This document shows, in pieces, positions 47,201 through 59,160 of a DNA stretch of 64,000 nt. Origin of the DNA: Clitopilus passeckerianus (Eukaryota; Basidiomycota; Agaricomycetes; Agaricales; Entolomataceae); assembly GCA_944990035.1 (NCBI GenBank), contig CALYLX010000011.1:1-64000 (forward strand), given 5' to 3'. The number at the start of each line of letters is the position of its first letter. Within the stretch, counting starts at the first letter, position 1. Position numbers and translations under genes: made by a program. Under the pieces are notes generated by a model, which worked only from the letters and a program-made list of their open reading frames with translations, was not told where the DNA came from and did no database searches.

Positions 47201-49815
47201 GGACGCCTTGGAGCTCTTGGGACTATCCCTGATAAATACGACGTCGCAGTGTCCACCGCCGCCGGTGCTCTCCACAACATGGTGGTCGAGAGGGTAGAAC
47301 AAGGCCAACAGTGCATCGAGTATCTTCGCAGCCAGAACGTTGGTCGAGCTACCTTCATGGTTCTCGAGAAGCTCGGAAACATGCCAGGCATGGCGAAACC
47401 CTTCAAGATACCAGAGAACGCACCCCGGTTATTTGACCTGATCAAACCCAAAGATCCTAAATTTGCTCCTGCATTCTACAAAGCCATCGGCGATACCTTG
47501 GTAGCCACCGATATGGATCAAGCAAATCGCATTGCATTCGGCGGTGGAAAACGCTGGAGGGTCGTCACTCTGACCGGTCAACTCATCGACACGTCCGGTA
47601 CCATGTCCGGAGGAGGGAGTCAGCCAACTAAAGGCGCCATGAGCTCTAAGTTGGCAGCTGAAGCAGTCAGGCCTGAAGTTCTGCGATCCTATGAGCAGGA
47701 GAGCCAGAATGCTGCTGCCCGTCTCGAGGAGGCTTTGCAGGCTTTACGAGCAGCCGAAGAGGAAGTCGAGCGGTTGAGGAATTTAGGACCACAGTTGGAG
47801 ATGGCTTACCAGAAACTCGAGCTTGACATCGAGAACTCGAAACGCAGGATTCAAGATGCTGAGAAACGCTGGCAAGAAGTCAGGTACATATTTTATCTCC
47901 CTTCCGTTCATATTATCGGGATATCTCTGATCATGGATTTCTGAAGGTCTCAAAGCAAGCCAAACGCCAATGACGCCTCACGGATTGCAGCCTTAGAGGA
48001 GGAAATCGCCGCCACCGAAGAGGAGCTTGAATCGCTTAGAGACAAATCCGGAGCCATTGAGGCTGCCATCAAGGATTTGGAGAAGAAGATCCTGGACGTT
48101 GGAGGCGCCAAACTCCTGACGCAGAAGTCCAAAGTGGAAGGGATCAAACTCCATATCAGCTTGGCGAACGAGGAGATTACCAAGGCCGAAGTAGCAAAGG
48201 CGAAAGCAGAGAAAGATGCTGCTAAACTTGAAACGACGGTTGCTACCAACAAGGCTGCTCTCGCGGAAATTGCTGCTGAATTGGAAGAGCTTGATGAACG
48301 ACTCGCGGAGGTGCAAGGCTACATCGAAGATATTAGAGGCAAGGTGGAAACTGCTCAAGCAGCTGCAGAAAGCTCCAGGGATGACCTCGAAGCTTTGAAG
48401 GAAGAGCTTGAAGCGAAGGATCAAGAGATAGAAGCCTTCCGACAGAAGGAGGTAGGAACAGTTCAGAGATCATTCAGGATATGGGCTAATATCCTTCAAA
48501 CAGTTGGAAATCAAGCAAAAGATTGCCGACATAGAGAAAGACACGGAGGAGAATGGCAAAACAATCGATCATTTGCAAGCCCAGCACGACGATCTCCGGC
48601 TTGAAGAAATTGAGTAAGTCTTCTCCCCATGCATTCACAGCTGAACTAACAATTCTCTATAGCGATGAGGACGAGGAAGAGGAAGAGGAAGCTGCTGGCG
48701 GTGGTTCGACTGAAACTGCCGAAGGACAGAAGCCTGATGCTATGGAGACAGATGTTAAAGCTGAACCCACACCGAAGAAGGAGAAACCATCCTCAACTGA
48801 GTTGCAGATCTATGGTGAACATGAGCTGGCAAGGTTCAAGAGACGCGAGTTGCAGGCTGATGTTGAACTCTTGGACGGTATGTTCTTAACGTACTCCATA
48901 CGTCATGCAAACACTCAGCGTACTTTCAGAACAAATCCAGAACGCCAAACCTGATTTAACCGTCCTCAAGGAATACAGGAGACGAGAGGAAGAGTTCTTG
49001 AAGCGTGCAACGGACCTAGACCACGTCACTGAACAGCGAGACGCACAGAAGGCCAAATACGATGGCCTCCGCAAACAGCGCTTGGATGAATTCATGGCTG
49101 GCTTCAACCTCATTTCCTTGAAGCTGAAGGAGATGTACCAGGTATCTTGATGTGCTCGCCAAATTCTCGTCGCAGGATACTAAAGTGGGTTTCTAGATGA
49201 TAACCCTAGGTGGAAACGCCGAACTGGAGCTTGTTGACAGTATGGACCCATTCTCTGAAGGCATCATCTTCAGCGTCATGCCTCCTAAAAAGAGCTGGAA
49301 GAACATCTCCAATCTGTCCGGAGGAGAGAAGGTGCGCCTTTTCCATGGTATGAACTTCAAACAACGCTGATGCCTTTTTCTCTCAGACCTTGAGTTCCCT
49401 CGCCCTTGTATTCGCACTCCATGTCTTCAAGGTTGGTTCACTGCTGCTTCGTCACAAGTGCATCGTACTGACATCGAATCCTAGCCCACCCCTCTCTACT
49501 TCATGGACGAGATCGACGCAGCCCTTGACTTCAGGAATGTTTCTATCGTTGCAAATTACATCAAGGATAGGACAAAGAACGCACAATTCATCATCATCTC
49601 TCTTCGGTAAGCTCCCTTCAGTCGTTGCACGTCCTTCCCTCTGACGAACCATCTTTGCCAGTAACGACATGTTCGAGCTGAGCCACCGCCTCATTGGTAT
49701 CTACAAGACTGCAAACGTCACCAAGAGCGTATCCATTGATAACCACGCCCTGACCGCTCCTCCGCCAGTTGCCGTACCTGCACCACTAGTACCACCTTCT
49801 GCTGCAGCTGCGTAG
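44230..49815 (+). CDS. SMC4: Condensin subunit SMC4
   Basis: SMC4 pairs with SMC2 in condensin, which compacts mitotic chromosomes using ATP. From ATG 44230 (MPPRRSSRSTRASVEPG) there is a 300-residue acidic and basic low-complexity head. The N-terminal ATPase half begins VIHKMVLINFKSYAGKQEIG, with Walker A GPNGSGKSN and RFLILQGEVESIAQMKPKA. Coiled coils then flank the hinge, where GALHNMVVERVEQGQQCIEY and DTSGTMSGGGSQP are clear. The second coiled coil leads to the C-terminal half: NLSGGEKTLSSLALVFALH (signature) and PTPLYFMDEIDAALDFRNVS (Walker B with catalytic Glu). It ends PPSAAAA with TAG at 49813-49815. About 18 exons can be joined. The KPKAVTEHDEGLLEYLEDIIG block distinguishes SMC4 from other SMCs. 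An acidic insert (DEDEEEEEEAAGGG) occurs in the second coil. Confidence 0.96.
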
Positions 49816-49939
49816 ACGAGGCTCAGTCCATGCTCCTTGCTTGTGCACCCTTTCAATTTAATTCCTGTATTGGTAGTCACTAACTAAATCATTATTGTAT
49901 CAACCTCTCATATTATTATTGCCCACGACTAAGAGTCCC

Positions 49940-51707
49940 TCAAAGTAAAAAAGAGCCCATTTCAAGTTCTGCCCCCAGAAGAAATGTATCCTCATCCTCC
50001 TCTGCCTGGGCAATAACCTGATCCAGGAGCTCGCCCAATGTGTTTTGTGGTTTCCACCCAGGCTCTGCCGATCCATAACTTTTCCTCAGCTCCTCAACCT
50101 GCGCAGGCGGATAGTCGTCAGGGAAAAGGACCTGAGGCCTGAAGAAAGCGTGTTGAAGTGCTTCGGAGGGTTTGATGCGTGTGGATGGGACGTAGGAGAG
50201 GTGATGTTGAATTAAGTCGAGAACTACTGTTTGTTGAGAATTATGGAAAACGCCAGAGGAAGGCAGGGTACATACTCAGTGAACCAAACTCCTCTGTCCA
50301 AGGAGTCTTCTCCGGAAGGTGAGGCAGCAGCGGTGCTAGCAGCACTTCTGGTACGACCGTGAAGCGTACACCACCTGCGTGAGGGAGTTTCTCGAAGTCC
50401 TGCAAAGGTGTCAACGAATGAGAGATTTGAATCCTAGAACAGAAAATGAGCAGCTTACGGGCCAAGTTTGCTCAGTGGGCGTTCCCTTGATCTTGAATAT
50501 GCTCCATGCCAGACCGATTTCCCCTCTTGTCCCGTCGAAGAGGGTGTCCCTGGTCCATTTGGCGTTATGTCTCGGTTCTCTGGGGTGACCTTTGGGGTAG
50601 ATAAACCCTGGCGTATGCGTGTTAGGATCGGCTGGGGATGGATCGTTGTCCTCCTCCTCGTCTTCGTCGTCCTCGTCTTCGTCGTCCTCGATGTTGAGTC
50701 GGAGTGGTCGGAAGAACTCTGCGAATACAGCACCGAGGGACCAGATGTCCACCGCATAAGCATCGTATTGCCGTGTCCCAAAGAGAAGTTCGGGGGCACG
50801 ATATGGTCTAAATGAGATGGAAGTAAGTCAGTCATTGAGTTTAATCAAGCATCAAACACCAACTAACCCAGTGCAAACTTCAAAATGCATCGTATTACTC
50901 TGGTAGCTCTCCGGCCACATCCACGTACGCGTAGGCTGCACAAAATCTCCCTGGGATGCATCATCCTGGTAGGATATCCCAAAATCGATCAACTTGACGC
51001 ACCCCGTCTTCGTCATGAGGATGTTACCGGGTTTGATATCCCTATGAGCCACTTTTGCGGTGTTGTGTAGGTATTCCACTGCTAGAAGTGTCTGTAGCAT
51101 TATGGATTGGCAAATTGCCCTGAACGTGTCCGATTTCTGTTTGCGTGCTTGGAGAAAGTCCGCAGATTGGTCTTCGGGAAGGGACTCTTGATTCTGAGGG
51201 TGGTTGCTTTCGCCGGAGAAGAGTCCGGGAGTAAATTTGGGAGATGCAAGGAGGTCGGAGAGGGATATGGGAAGATAAGGCATCCAGAATTGTATACTTT
51301 GCTCAATGGTGTCCTCTTCGATGTCGAGGACCGGAACAATCTGCCCATGAAAGATCAGCTACAATTTCAACTGTTCATGAAGGCAAACATACATGCAGAT
51401 GCGAGATAGAGCGAAGTATGTCCAATTCTTTCAGGATATCATGAGGACATCTGGTCTGACTTTTGACGGTTGATGCCTGCTTTATAGCTACGAGTTGTGG
51501 TTCGGGCGTTCCTATGGCTGCCCATGTTCGGTAGACAGTCGAAGTAGGACCTGATTCCAGTATTGTGTAGTCACCAGGATCCGTTTGCTATCATTGTGCC
51601 AATGAGTCCCTGTCAGCGAGTTAGAGTATGCCACTCACTTCAAATCGAATCAGAACTGAATGTCATGGTTCTGCTTGAAGGTTCGTACCTTCATTTGGGA
51701 AGCTCAT
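49940..51707 (-). CDS. CDK-like protein kinase, possibly Cak1/Csk1 type
   Basis: The C-terminal exons are clear, the 5' end less so. The ATP lysine is in LVAIKQASTV. The catalytic loop is HRDIKPGNILMTK, the DFG is LIDFGISYQDD, and the activation segment ends CTGPYRAPELLFGTRQYDAY followed by DIWSLGAVFAEFF. GPYRAPELL with HRDIKPGN is typical of CMGC kinases. The overall type resembles monomeric CDK-activating kinases such as Csk1, which phosphorylate the CDK T-loop (inference). Two unusual inserts are present: a Gln/Ser-rich one after LASPKFTPGLFSGES and a run of Asp/Glu (DEDEDDEDEEEDNDPS) after the DIWSLG helix. The tail ends AELEMGSFLL with TGA at 49940-49942. The start at 51707 (MSFPNE) requires a 33 nt intron and is weak; a Gly-rich loop is degenerate (ESGPTSTVYR). 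Confidence 0.75.
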
Positions 51708-51904
51708 GGAGAGTACTCCTCAAGCTAGAAAACGTAGTTTATCCCAGATATAGCGTTTTAGGCCTTGCAAAGACGCCAATAGCCCAGTAACTGTCGTGGT
51801 CGTCGACGTGAAGCGCTAAGGCGCGTCTGCCCAAATCCGGTACTCTCGCTGCCATTTGATCGCTAAGATACTGTACTGCCCGTAACCACCACCATCTGCT
51901 AGCC

Positions 51905-52769
51905 ATGGAGGAGAATAGAGGGGCCACGAATAGTAGGTAAACGAAAGGTATATTTGGTTAACAAGGCTTTGCTGACCATCGTCTCGATGACCGTGTAATC
52001 AAATAGATGAACGACTTCTCGCCGCAGCACGAGAGGATAATGAAGACTTGCTAGTGGAGATCTTTGAACACGGGGATTTCGATATTAACTGTACTGACGG
52101 GTGAGTTTAAACGTTCTTGTGGGTGCAAGAGCAATCTGTTGACCAAGGATCCGTGAAGGCTTGGGAATACACGTACGTCCTTGCTCCAGTTCCGTGGCAC
52201 AGCTCATCGATATTCAGCCATGTCCTTTGACAGCTCTGCACAATGCGTATGCGTCTTGTCTTTTTGAGCAAGTTCAACATTCTTACTCCCGCGATTAGTG
52301 TAGCAAACGGTTCCACGGATGTCCTGGAGCATATCCTATCTCACGAGTATTGTGATGTCGACCCCATAAACAAGCTAGAGGGCGCAACACCTCTCCATCT
52401 CGCCATCAACATCGAGCACAAAGCTCTCAGAAGACACATCGTCGAGGCCCTACTAGATGCCGGGGCCGATTTTACGTGAGCCCATCCACCGTATCCACGT
52501 CTACACCCACTAAACCAGCGAAATTGTGTAGAATCAAGGACAAGAACGGGGAGACGGTGTTGGACATCCTCCCTCCGAATGATCAAGAAATCAGGCCGTT
52601 GATCAAGAAGGCTCAGGCGCAGAATAGCATTTCAATGGACGATATCGCTAGCGGTGAGCAGTTGTTATCCTCTCAAAAAATAAAGTCCTTGCTAAACTAT
52701 GCCTTAAACTATGCCTTATCAGACGACGAAGGCCCAGATGGTCCAGGGTCAGGCTCGGATGAAGATTAG
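51905..52769 (+). CDS. Small ankyrin-repeat protein
   Basis: Ankyrin repeats bind partner proteins. ATG 51905 gives MEENRGATN, then an intron (GTAGGT...AAATAG) to NERLLAAAREDNEDLLVEIF and EHGDFDINCTDG. Further short exons give REGLGIH, PCPLTALHNA and VANGSTDVLEHILSHEYCDV. The last repeat reads KLEGATPLHLAINIEHKALR and VEALLDAGADFT. A final helical part (RIKDKNGETVLDILPPNDQE) and an acidic tail (DDEGPDGPGSGSDED) end at TAG 52767-52769. About 200 residues and seven exons. The domain is clear, and layout resembles the small fungal ankyrin proteins with one acidic tail. No specific role can be given. It diverges from the kinase with about 200 bp between the starts. Confidence 0.82.
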
Positions 52770-53096
52770 ATTTCTGTTTAATTAGGATATCCATAAATCG
52801 CGATTTAGTGAATCCCAATTTCATTGGCTTGTATAGAAGCGCAATTACCGTGGAACACTCAAACGAGCCTTGCACGAGCCACAGAGGGAAAAATACGCAC
52901 TTCCTCCTTTTTATATCGGTTTGACCCAATATTGAAACCGTGCTGTACTTTGTTGGGGGTGACAGCACCTCCAACAATGAACGAACAGTACCACTGAGTC
53001 AACAGACCGATGTCATCTGCACCACAATTCAATTCTTTGGTAAAATAACGTGTTCACAATGCGGGGGCGTAAAAAAGGAACCACACCTTTCTGATG
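52770..53096. other. Intergenic before tRNA-Pro
   Basis: About 330 bp of 3' UTR-like sequence between the ankyrin gene and the minus-strand tRNA. No gene was seen. Confidence 0.45.
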
Positions 53097-53187
53097 GGGC
53101 CTGACCGGGAATTGAACCCGGGACCTCCTCGAAATCAGCAGCGCAAGCGTGCCCTAACAAGGAATCATACTACTAGACCATCAGGCC
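53097..53187 (-). tRNA. tRNA-Pro(AGG) with 19-nt intron
   Basis: Read on the minus strand, GGCCTGA (5') pairs with TCAGGCC near 53098-53104, with discriminator C. The anticodon loop TTAGGG-T gives AGG, with a 19 nt intron between positions 37 and 38. The whole 91 nt, including the intron, equals the plus-strand tRNA at 55816-55906. Confidence 0.93.
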
Positions 53188-53710
53188 GTTGAAAGGTGCG
53201 CCACTCGTGTGCAGTCCGTTTGACAGGGATGTTGGGACTTGCTCTGAACAAAGTACTTATGGTAAAACGAGAAGGATCACTGGAAAATACAAATATAGAA
53301 TTTACGGAAATCAACAACGCAACGAGACTTGGTATAAATGCAGGGTATCTAACGAAGTACACGATGTATACTGTATACTCATTGCTGTACGTTTGGGGTG
53401 GGTCGTAGTACGTGTGTAGAGAGTCAAGGTGGGGAAAATCAACGACGTCAGGGTTATCGTTATGAACATTATCTAGTAATACGTGAACAACAGATCATTA
53501 AGGTATTGTGGTAAAAACAACATGGTGAATAAACGTCTTCATCTTCATCTTCGCATATAGTCGGTAGTAGGTCAATCTCGTTCTCCCAGTCCTAAAGACG
53601 GTATGGTATCTTGACTTGGCAATGATCAAAGTACGAGCTTCAAAAGCTAGAAAGAAAATAATCAGTTTCCGAGCGAGTAGGTCCTGAAGACGATCAACCT
53701 ACCCCACGCT
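53188..53710. other. Intergenic between tRNA-Pro and phosphotransferase 3' end
   Basis: About 520 bp. Frames at 53165-53419 have no domain. Likely tRNA upstream sequence and 3' UTR of the phosphotransferase gene. Confidence 0.45.
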
Positions 53711-55479
53711 CTACAACTTCTCCTTCCTCCAAACACCATCCTTGTCCTTCTTCCTCACAGTGAAGCAGGCAATACCAAGATACTCCGTAATATCCCTAAT
53801 CACCAACGTCACAAACCTCGCATACGAGAAGAACGACACAATCAGCGTAATCCACACAAACACAGTCGTCCTCTTCAATGAAGTCTGTATAACCGGGCCC
53901 CCCCCAATCAAATGCGGCAAATTCGCATCCACCGCCCCCACAATACTCCAAATCCAAATCCAATCCCCTCTCGGGAACGGCCCAATCGTCACATGCGCCA
54001 AAATCATCCTCCCCACCTGATGCGCGAACTGCAAGCCCCACGCACACAAGAAGGGTACAAACGCAGGAGAATTGATGATCCTGCTGTTATTCACCTCCGG
54101 CTGGCTTAACCACGCAATCTGTATCCCCGCCGAAACCACAAACGGCGTCAACAACAACAAGGGGGTATTTTGCGTTTTCTGGGAAAGAACTTGGATGAGC
54201 TGCGATGCGGAGGGTTTTTCTTTGAGGGTTTTGCGGATAGAGGTGGTGCCGCCGTTGGGGGCGGTGGTTATCGGCCGCGAGAGGGCGCGTTGGCGGGCGG
54301 CGCGGAGGACGTTGGAGTAGGAGGTGAAGATGTTGAAGGCGAGGCCGAAGCCGCCGAAGACCATGAAGGCTTCGTTGAGCGGGAAGTTGGGGAGCTTGCT
54401 GATGAGGGGGAGGTGCTCGATGTGCAGGAAGGTGAAGAGTCTTTGGTCCCAGAAGGATGGGCCTGGAGGTGGGTGAGTAAGGTGACGATAGGAGAGAAAG
54501 GGAGAGGACAAACCGAAGATGCCGGTCACGATGTAGATGACGACTATCATGAGGATGCCTTCAACGGGGCCGGAGAAGACTCCTAGGTAGAGTTGGCCTG
54601 GCAAGGATGTGAGAATCCGGAAATTAACCTATGGCATAGCAAACTCGCCGGTATGGTATTCTTCCCAGGTGGTCAGGTAGAAGTTCGCCAAGGTAGCAAT
54701 CTGAGAAGCAACAGTCCACCAGGAGCGACCCAGGTTCAGGGCTTGTGCACAGAGGATGACCTCCAGCTGTATTGAAGCCGTTAGAATATGGCCATCTTTG
54801 CCCAGAGTGCATATCTCACAGTAGTATTCAAAGCATCACATCCTGAAAAGCAACCATGAGCATCAGCAAATTTGCTGGAGCATGCAACGTACCATGGTCA
54901 AACATTTCTCCAAGAGGCCCAGCCATTCCAGTCCTTCTGGCTTGCTTTCCGTCAATCGCATCCAAGCTCTGGTATGCAAAAAGTCCGATCGCCCACCTAT
55001 CGACCAAAAAGGAAACAAATCCACGTTTGGGGTCAGAATGACGTCCCATACGCAGAGCCACAGGCATGCAGAAAGAACGTACGTGAAATACACCCAGTTC
55101 GGTGGGCCGGACGCACCACCCTTCTCTGTCAAGTATAGAGGGTCGTAATATAGTAGAGTGAAGAAGTTGAAGAAGACGATCGACAAGCCCGTCAGCGTGA
55201 TCTGCCCGAGAGGAGTGTTGAGCTATAGATGGTACAGGCCGAAGTTCGAGACTCAACTCACGGTGTTCGGGGCGACATTCAGCGGCGCAAGAGTGACGAG
55301 CCATGTCCAGAATGGGTTCAGAACGTATCTAGAAACCAGCGACCTATTCAAAGGAACGAACGTCAGAGATGATTGCAGCATGGAGCAGGCATTTCGGGTC
55401 GAAAGTTTACTAACTTGTCGGTCGACTTGTACTGGTATCTCTTCAAGTTGTCCAGCGAGGTGGCAGGTATGTAGCCCAT
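53711..55479 (-). CDS. Choline/ethanolamine phosphotransferase
   Basis: This membrane enzyme joins CDP-choline or CDP-ethanolamine to diacylglycerol, the last step of the Kennedy pathway in the ER or Golgi. From ATG 55479 the protein starts [20 protein letters not shown] and continues [20 protein letters not shown]. The CDP-alcohol phosphotransferase motif is complete once an intron is removed: [21 protein letters not shown] then CDALNTT, giving the DG-AR-G-D-D pattern. Several hydrophobic helices follow ([24 protein letters not shown]..., [20 protein letters not shown]). The end is [12 protein letters not shown] with the stop at 53711-53713. Choline versus ethanolamine preference cannot be read from the sequence. 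The gene lies between two identical inverted tRNA-Pro genes. Confidence 0.93.
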
Positions 55480-55815
55480 TGTGAGGTCCTTGGTATCGTT
55501 GGGAAGGACACGGCTGGAGAGAGCTTGGAAGATTGAGCCTTGACAGCAAGAAGGGGATCTTCCGAGTCGCTTCGTTTGGCCGGTTGGCCCAATCAGGTCG
55601 GCAAACGAAAAAATATCCACTGATTTTCACGTGATTAGCACGTCAGAGCTTGCATAACCAAAAGCGGCAAGATTCTGGCACGAACGTTCGCTGCCGTGAA
55701 AGTTGAAGATGCCGTCGGGGACGAATCTCAGAAAAGTTCAGTAGAACAGTACTGCTTTTTTGGCTGGATTTCAGACCTCCTGGACGGGGAGTAATCGTAT
55801 AAGGTCGCTTTCAGT
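55480..55815. other. Intergenic between phosphotransferase start and tRNA-Pro
   Basis: About 335 bp holding the phosphotransferase promoter (minus strand) and the upstream region of the plus-strand tRNA. No other gene is visible. Confidence 0.45.
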
Positions 55816-55906
55816 GGCCTGATGGTCTAGTAGTATGATTCCTTGTTAGGGCACGCTTGCGCTGCTGATTTCGAGGAGGTCCCGGGTTCAATTCCCGGTC
55901 AGGCCC
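55816..55906 (+). tRNA. tRNA-Pro(AGG) with 19-nt intron
   Basis: Acceptor GGCCTGA pairs with TCAGGCC at 55899-55905, with discriminator C at 55906. The T-arm is GGGTTCAATTCCC, and the anticodon loop gives AGG. The intron (19 nt, starts CACGCTTGCG) is identical to that of the 53.1 kb copy. Confidence 0.94.
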
Positions 55907-56106
55907 CTATATGTCTAGATTTTTTTATGGTTCTTTTCGTATACTTTCAATCAACTCCCAAACACCGCAAGCATGGTGAGTAACAGGAACTGCTGTAGCC
56001 ATTCAGCACGTTGGTACGATGGTATGGTAATTGGGATTGTATTGGTTGTAATAAAGTCCGATATTTATTGCATTGTGGTACCTCCATGCTCCGAAGTTGT
56101 ACAGAA

Positions 56107-58430
56107 TCAGTTAGCCAATCCACGGGCATACTCAATCAAAGCCCTACAGTCAGAAGAAATCAGTAATCGCTCTCAGCCTTAATCAGAACAGCGAACAACT
56201 TACCGAACGGGCCTTCCAGTCATACCCTTCTCCTGGTATGGCGTAGGACGAGTAGCATCCATAACACCAGCAATATCAATATGTGCCCACTTCAAAGCAG
56301 GCTCCTGGCCCTCCTCAGCCTCAATACCATGAGCGAAAGGCTTGAGGAAGAGTGCAGCAGTGCAAGATCCAGCAGGACGGCCACCAGTCTACATGATTAC
56401 AGTCAGTACCCGATTACGAAAGGAGAACTCAGTGTGAAACGACTGACATTTTGCAAGTCAGCATTCGAGCTGTAAATCTGGGGGCCAAAGTCCTCATCCA
56501 GAGGCATGCGCCAGAATCGGTCGTACTCGGTTTCGCCGGCCTTGTGAAGGCGCTCCCACAGTTCGTCAGAGGTGGAGAACACACCCGCGTAGTGCTCGCC
56601 GAGGGCGATGACCATGGCACTGTTGCGGCATGGATGGTCAGAATGGGAAACTAGGGGTAGATATGCTGAATATAGATGCTTACCCGGTGAGCGTAGCGAC
56701 GTCGATCAAGGTGTGAGGCTTGTACTCAGTTGAGGTGTAGTAGATAGCGTCTGAGGCCGACACCGATAAGTATGGAAAAACGCCGCATAGTCCCGGGACG
56801 GAACATACCAGAAAGAACGAGACGCCCTTCAGCATCGGTGTTATCCACCTCGACCGACTTGCCGTTCATAGCATAGATGCTGCGAGCCAATTAGCGCTCT
56901 ATGAAACGAAACGCGTAAGCAAAAGGAGTCGACGTACATGTCTCCAGGCTTGGTGGCGCTGGGTCCGGGCATGTTCTCCGTGAGAGGCGTCACGGTGACC
57001 AAGTTGATACTAAAGAGGAAACTCGTGAGCTGGAACTGCTTCATGGCTCGTGGTTTCATGTAAACTTACGGGAGCTGGAGTTGAGCGATGGCAAGCGCTG
57101 CACCAACGACGGTGGCGGCACCTCCCATGTCACCTCGCATGAGTTTCATGCCCTAAATATTAAGTGAATAAGCTACGCCCATACACCGGGATATCCATAA
57201 GAGGGAACGTACTGCGCCAGGCTTCAAGCTGATTCCTCCAGAGTCGAAGGTGATACCCTTGCCAACGAAGGCCAAGGGCTGGGCATCCTTGGAAGAAGCG
57301 CCTTTGTAATGACTACGGAAACATTTTAGATGACCAAATTCAGACGGAATGTAAAAGCTTAGCGCCTACATTTCGAGAAGCTTAGCCGGTTCCGAAGTTC
57401 CTTGAGTAACAGAGAGGAAGGTGTTCTAGATCGAGAGGGGTCATGATCGGGGACAGGGCCAATTGACCTAATTAGCTCACCATATTCTTCTCCGCAGCCC
57501 AAACTGTATAGAAGGATCGAGTCAGATAGGTGTTTTAATTCAAAGGAGTCATGAAAGGTCATGAAAAAATTATAGTCTTACCTTCATCACGAACTATAAT
57601 TTCTACATTATCGAGACCCTTGAAAGCTTCTTTGACCCGTTCCGTGAAAATCTGCGGAGCATAGCGGCGAGGTGTTAAATGGAGTTTCAGCTAACAGCTA
57701 GTTAGGAGTGCCGACTTACAGTCGGGGTCATCATGTTTGCGGGCAGTTCCATGAGCTAGATGTAACATTTTAGCTGAGCTGACGGGACGAATAGAAGCGC
57801 GTGCTGCGTACGGTGCGGGAGAAGTTCTGGGCTTTAGCATAGACAACGCCGCGGTCCCACTCCTTGGATGCTTCTAGAGGAGTGAAGTTGAGCTTTGTCG
57901 GGAGAGGCTCTTTGAGGTTGGGGTTGAAGGCGGAGGGAGGTTGGGTCTTAAGGGTGAAGCTGTAGAGGGCGAGGTGTGCAGCGACAGCTATAAGATCACG
58001 TCCACCATATCAGAAAAGCATTACACAAACACTGATACAATGAAGGCATACCTGCAGCATGAGCATCCAAGGAAGCATCGACAGCAACGTCCTTCAGGCC
58101 TTCCAGAGCTCTCAAATCCTTGACAGCACTGCCAACGGCTTTCCTGACGAGTTCCCTCTTGGCATTTTCCGACTTGGTTTCAAACTTGTCTCCAAGTGAA
58201 GAGACGGTCGTAAGTTTTGATTCTGGAGTGTTAAAGAACGTCCTGGTAGTTCCAACCGGTGGATTCTTTTCGCCTTGAGGTGTGGTAGCCCATAGTTTAG
58301 CAGCGCCAACACCAGGCGCGAACTCGTTCGAGTTCTTGTGGTCAAAGGGAACGACGTAGGCAGAGGAAGACATGCTGCGACTGAAGATCAGATAAGCAGA
58401 TGAAGATCTAAGTCGCAGCGTCCGGAGCAT
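56107..58430 (-). CDS. Leucyl aminopeptidase, family M17
   Basis: M17 enzymes are two-metal peptidases that remove N-terminal residues and help recycle peptides. From ATG 58430 the protein starts [20 protein letters not shown], an Arg/Ser-rich, acid-free head fitting a mitochondrial presequence; the second Met ([14 protein letters not shown]) could give a cytosolic form. The N-terminal domain includes [19 protein letters not shown]. The catalytic domain shows [52 protein letters not shown] and the [17 protein letters not shown] signature with metal-binding Asp and Glu. It ends GLAN with TGA at 56107-56109. About a dozen short exons, several under 60 nt, are needed. Family is very secure. Confidence 0.93.
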
Positions 58431-59160
58431 GGCGAGCACTTTTCTATGGAGAATGGGTCACCGGATGACCGTATGTCTGTTTGCTAAAGAAGGAAACCGG
58501 CTGATCGAACTTCGAAGACTGCCGCTCGGCTATCTTTCCGCCAACACTGGCCCGAATCCGAATAGTATAGGGGCTATGAAAAATGACAAAGTCATACCCA
58601 GTCATGCCGGGGAGAGAAGGAGAAAAAAGAATGGCATTTGTAAGGGATATTACACAAGGGAGAGGCTATTATTATACAAGTTATATTACATGGATCCACA
58701 AGGTTAATGGGTGCAGGTTCGTAGGAGAGCAGGCGTTGCAATCTAGTCCGTTCAGAGCATAGGGAAGCGATAATTCGAGAGAGTATGACAGGATATAACA
58801 GGCGTGAATAATCGTAGTTCTTGAGACGGGAAGTGTTGCTTGTCGTGATTCGGAATAGAGGGGTTTGACTTCCATGACTTCTACTGCTTCAGCAGTTGTC
58901 GTCCGATGGTGAATAGCGCCCAGCGCTCGCTGAAAGCGGTAGGCCTTTGCCATTCAGGTGGCTGCGATAGGCGCAGCCTGTAAAGTTGCAGACCCTAGGC
59001 TGTTTCCTGTACAACAGGATCTGGGAGGCGTGAGTCAGCATTTGGATCCTGTTGGCGAAAGCAAAGGGTACTGACAGGTGATATAGCAACATGTCGCTTC
59101 AGCGAGCACAAATAAATTGTTCAAGAAGTTGATGCAGAGATCACAATAGTCTTGAACCGT
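58431..59160. other. Intergenic: aminopeptidase promoter and bZIP 3' side
   Basis: About 730 bp between two minus-strand genes. Frames at 58429-58707 and 58681-58953 have no motif. No RNA gene was seen. Confidence 0.45.
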
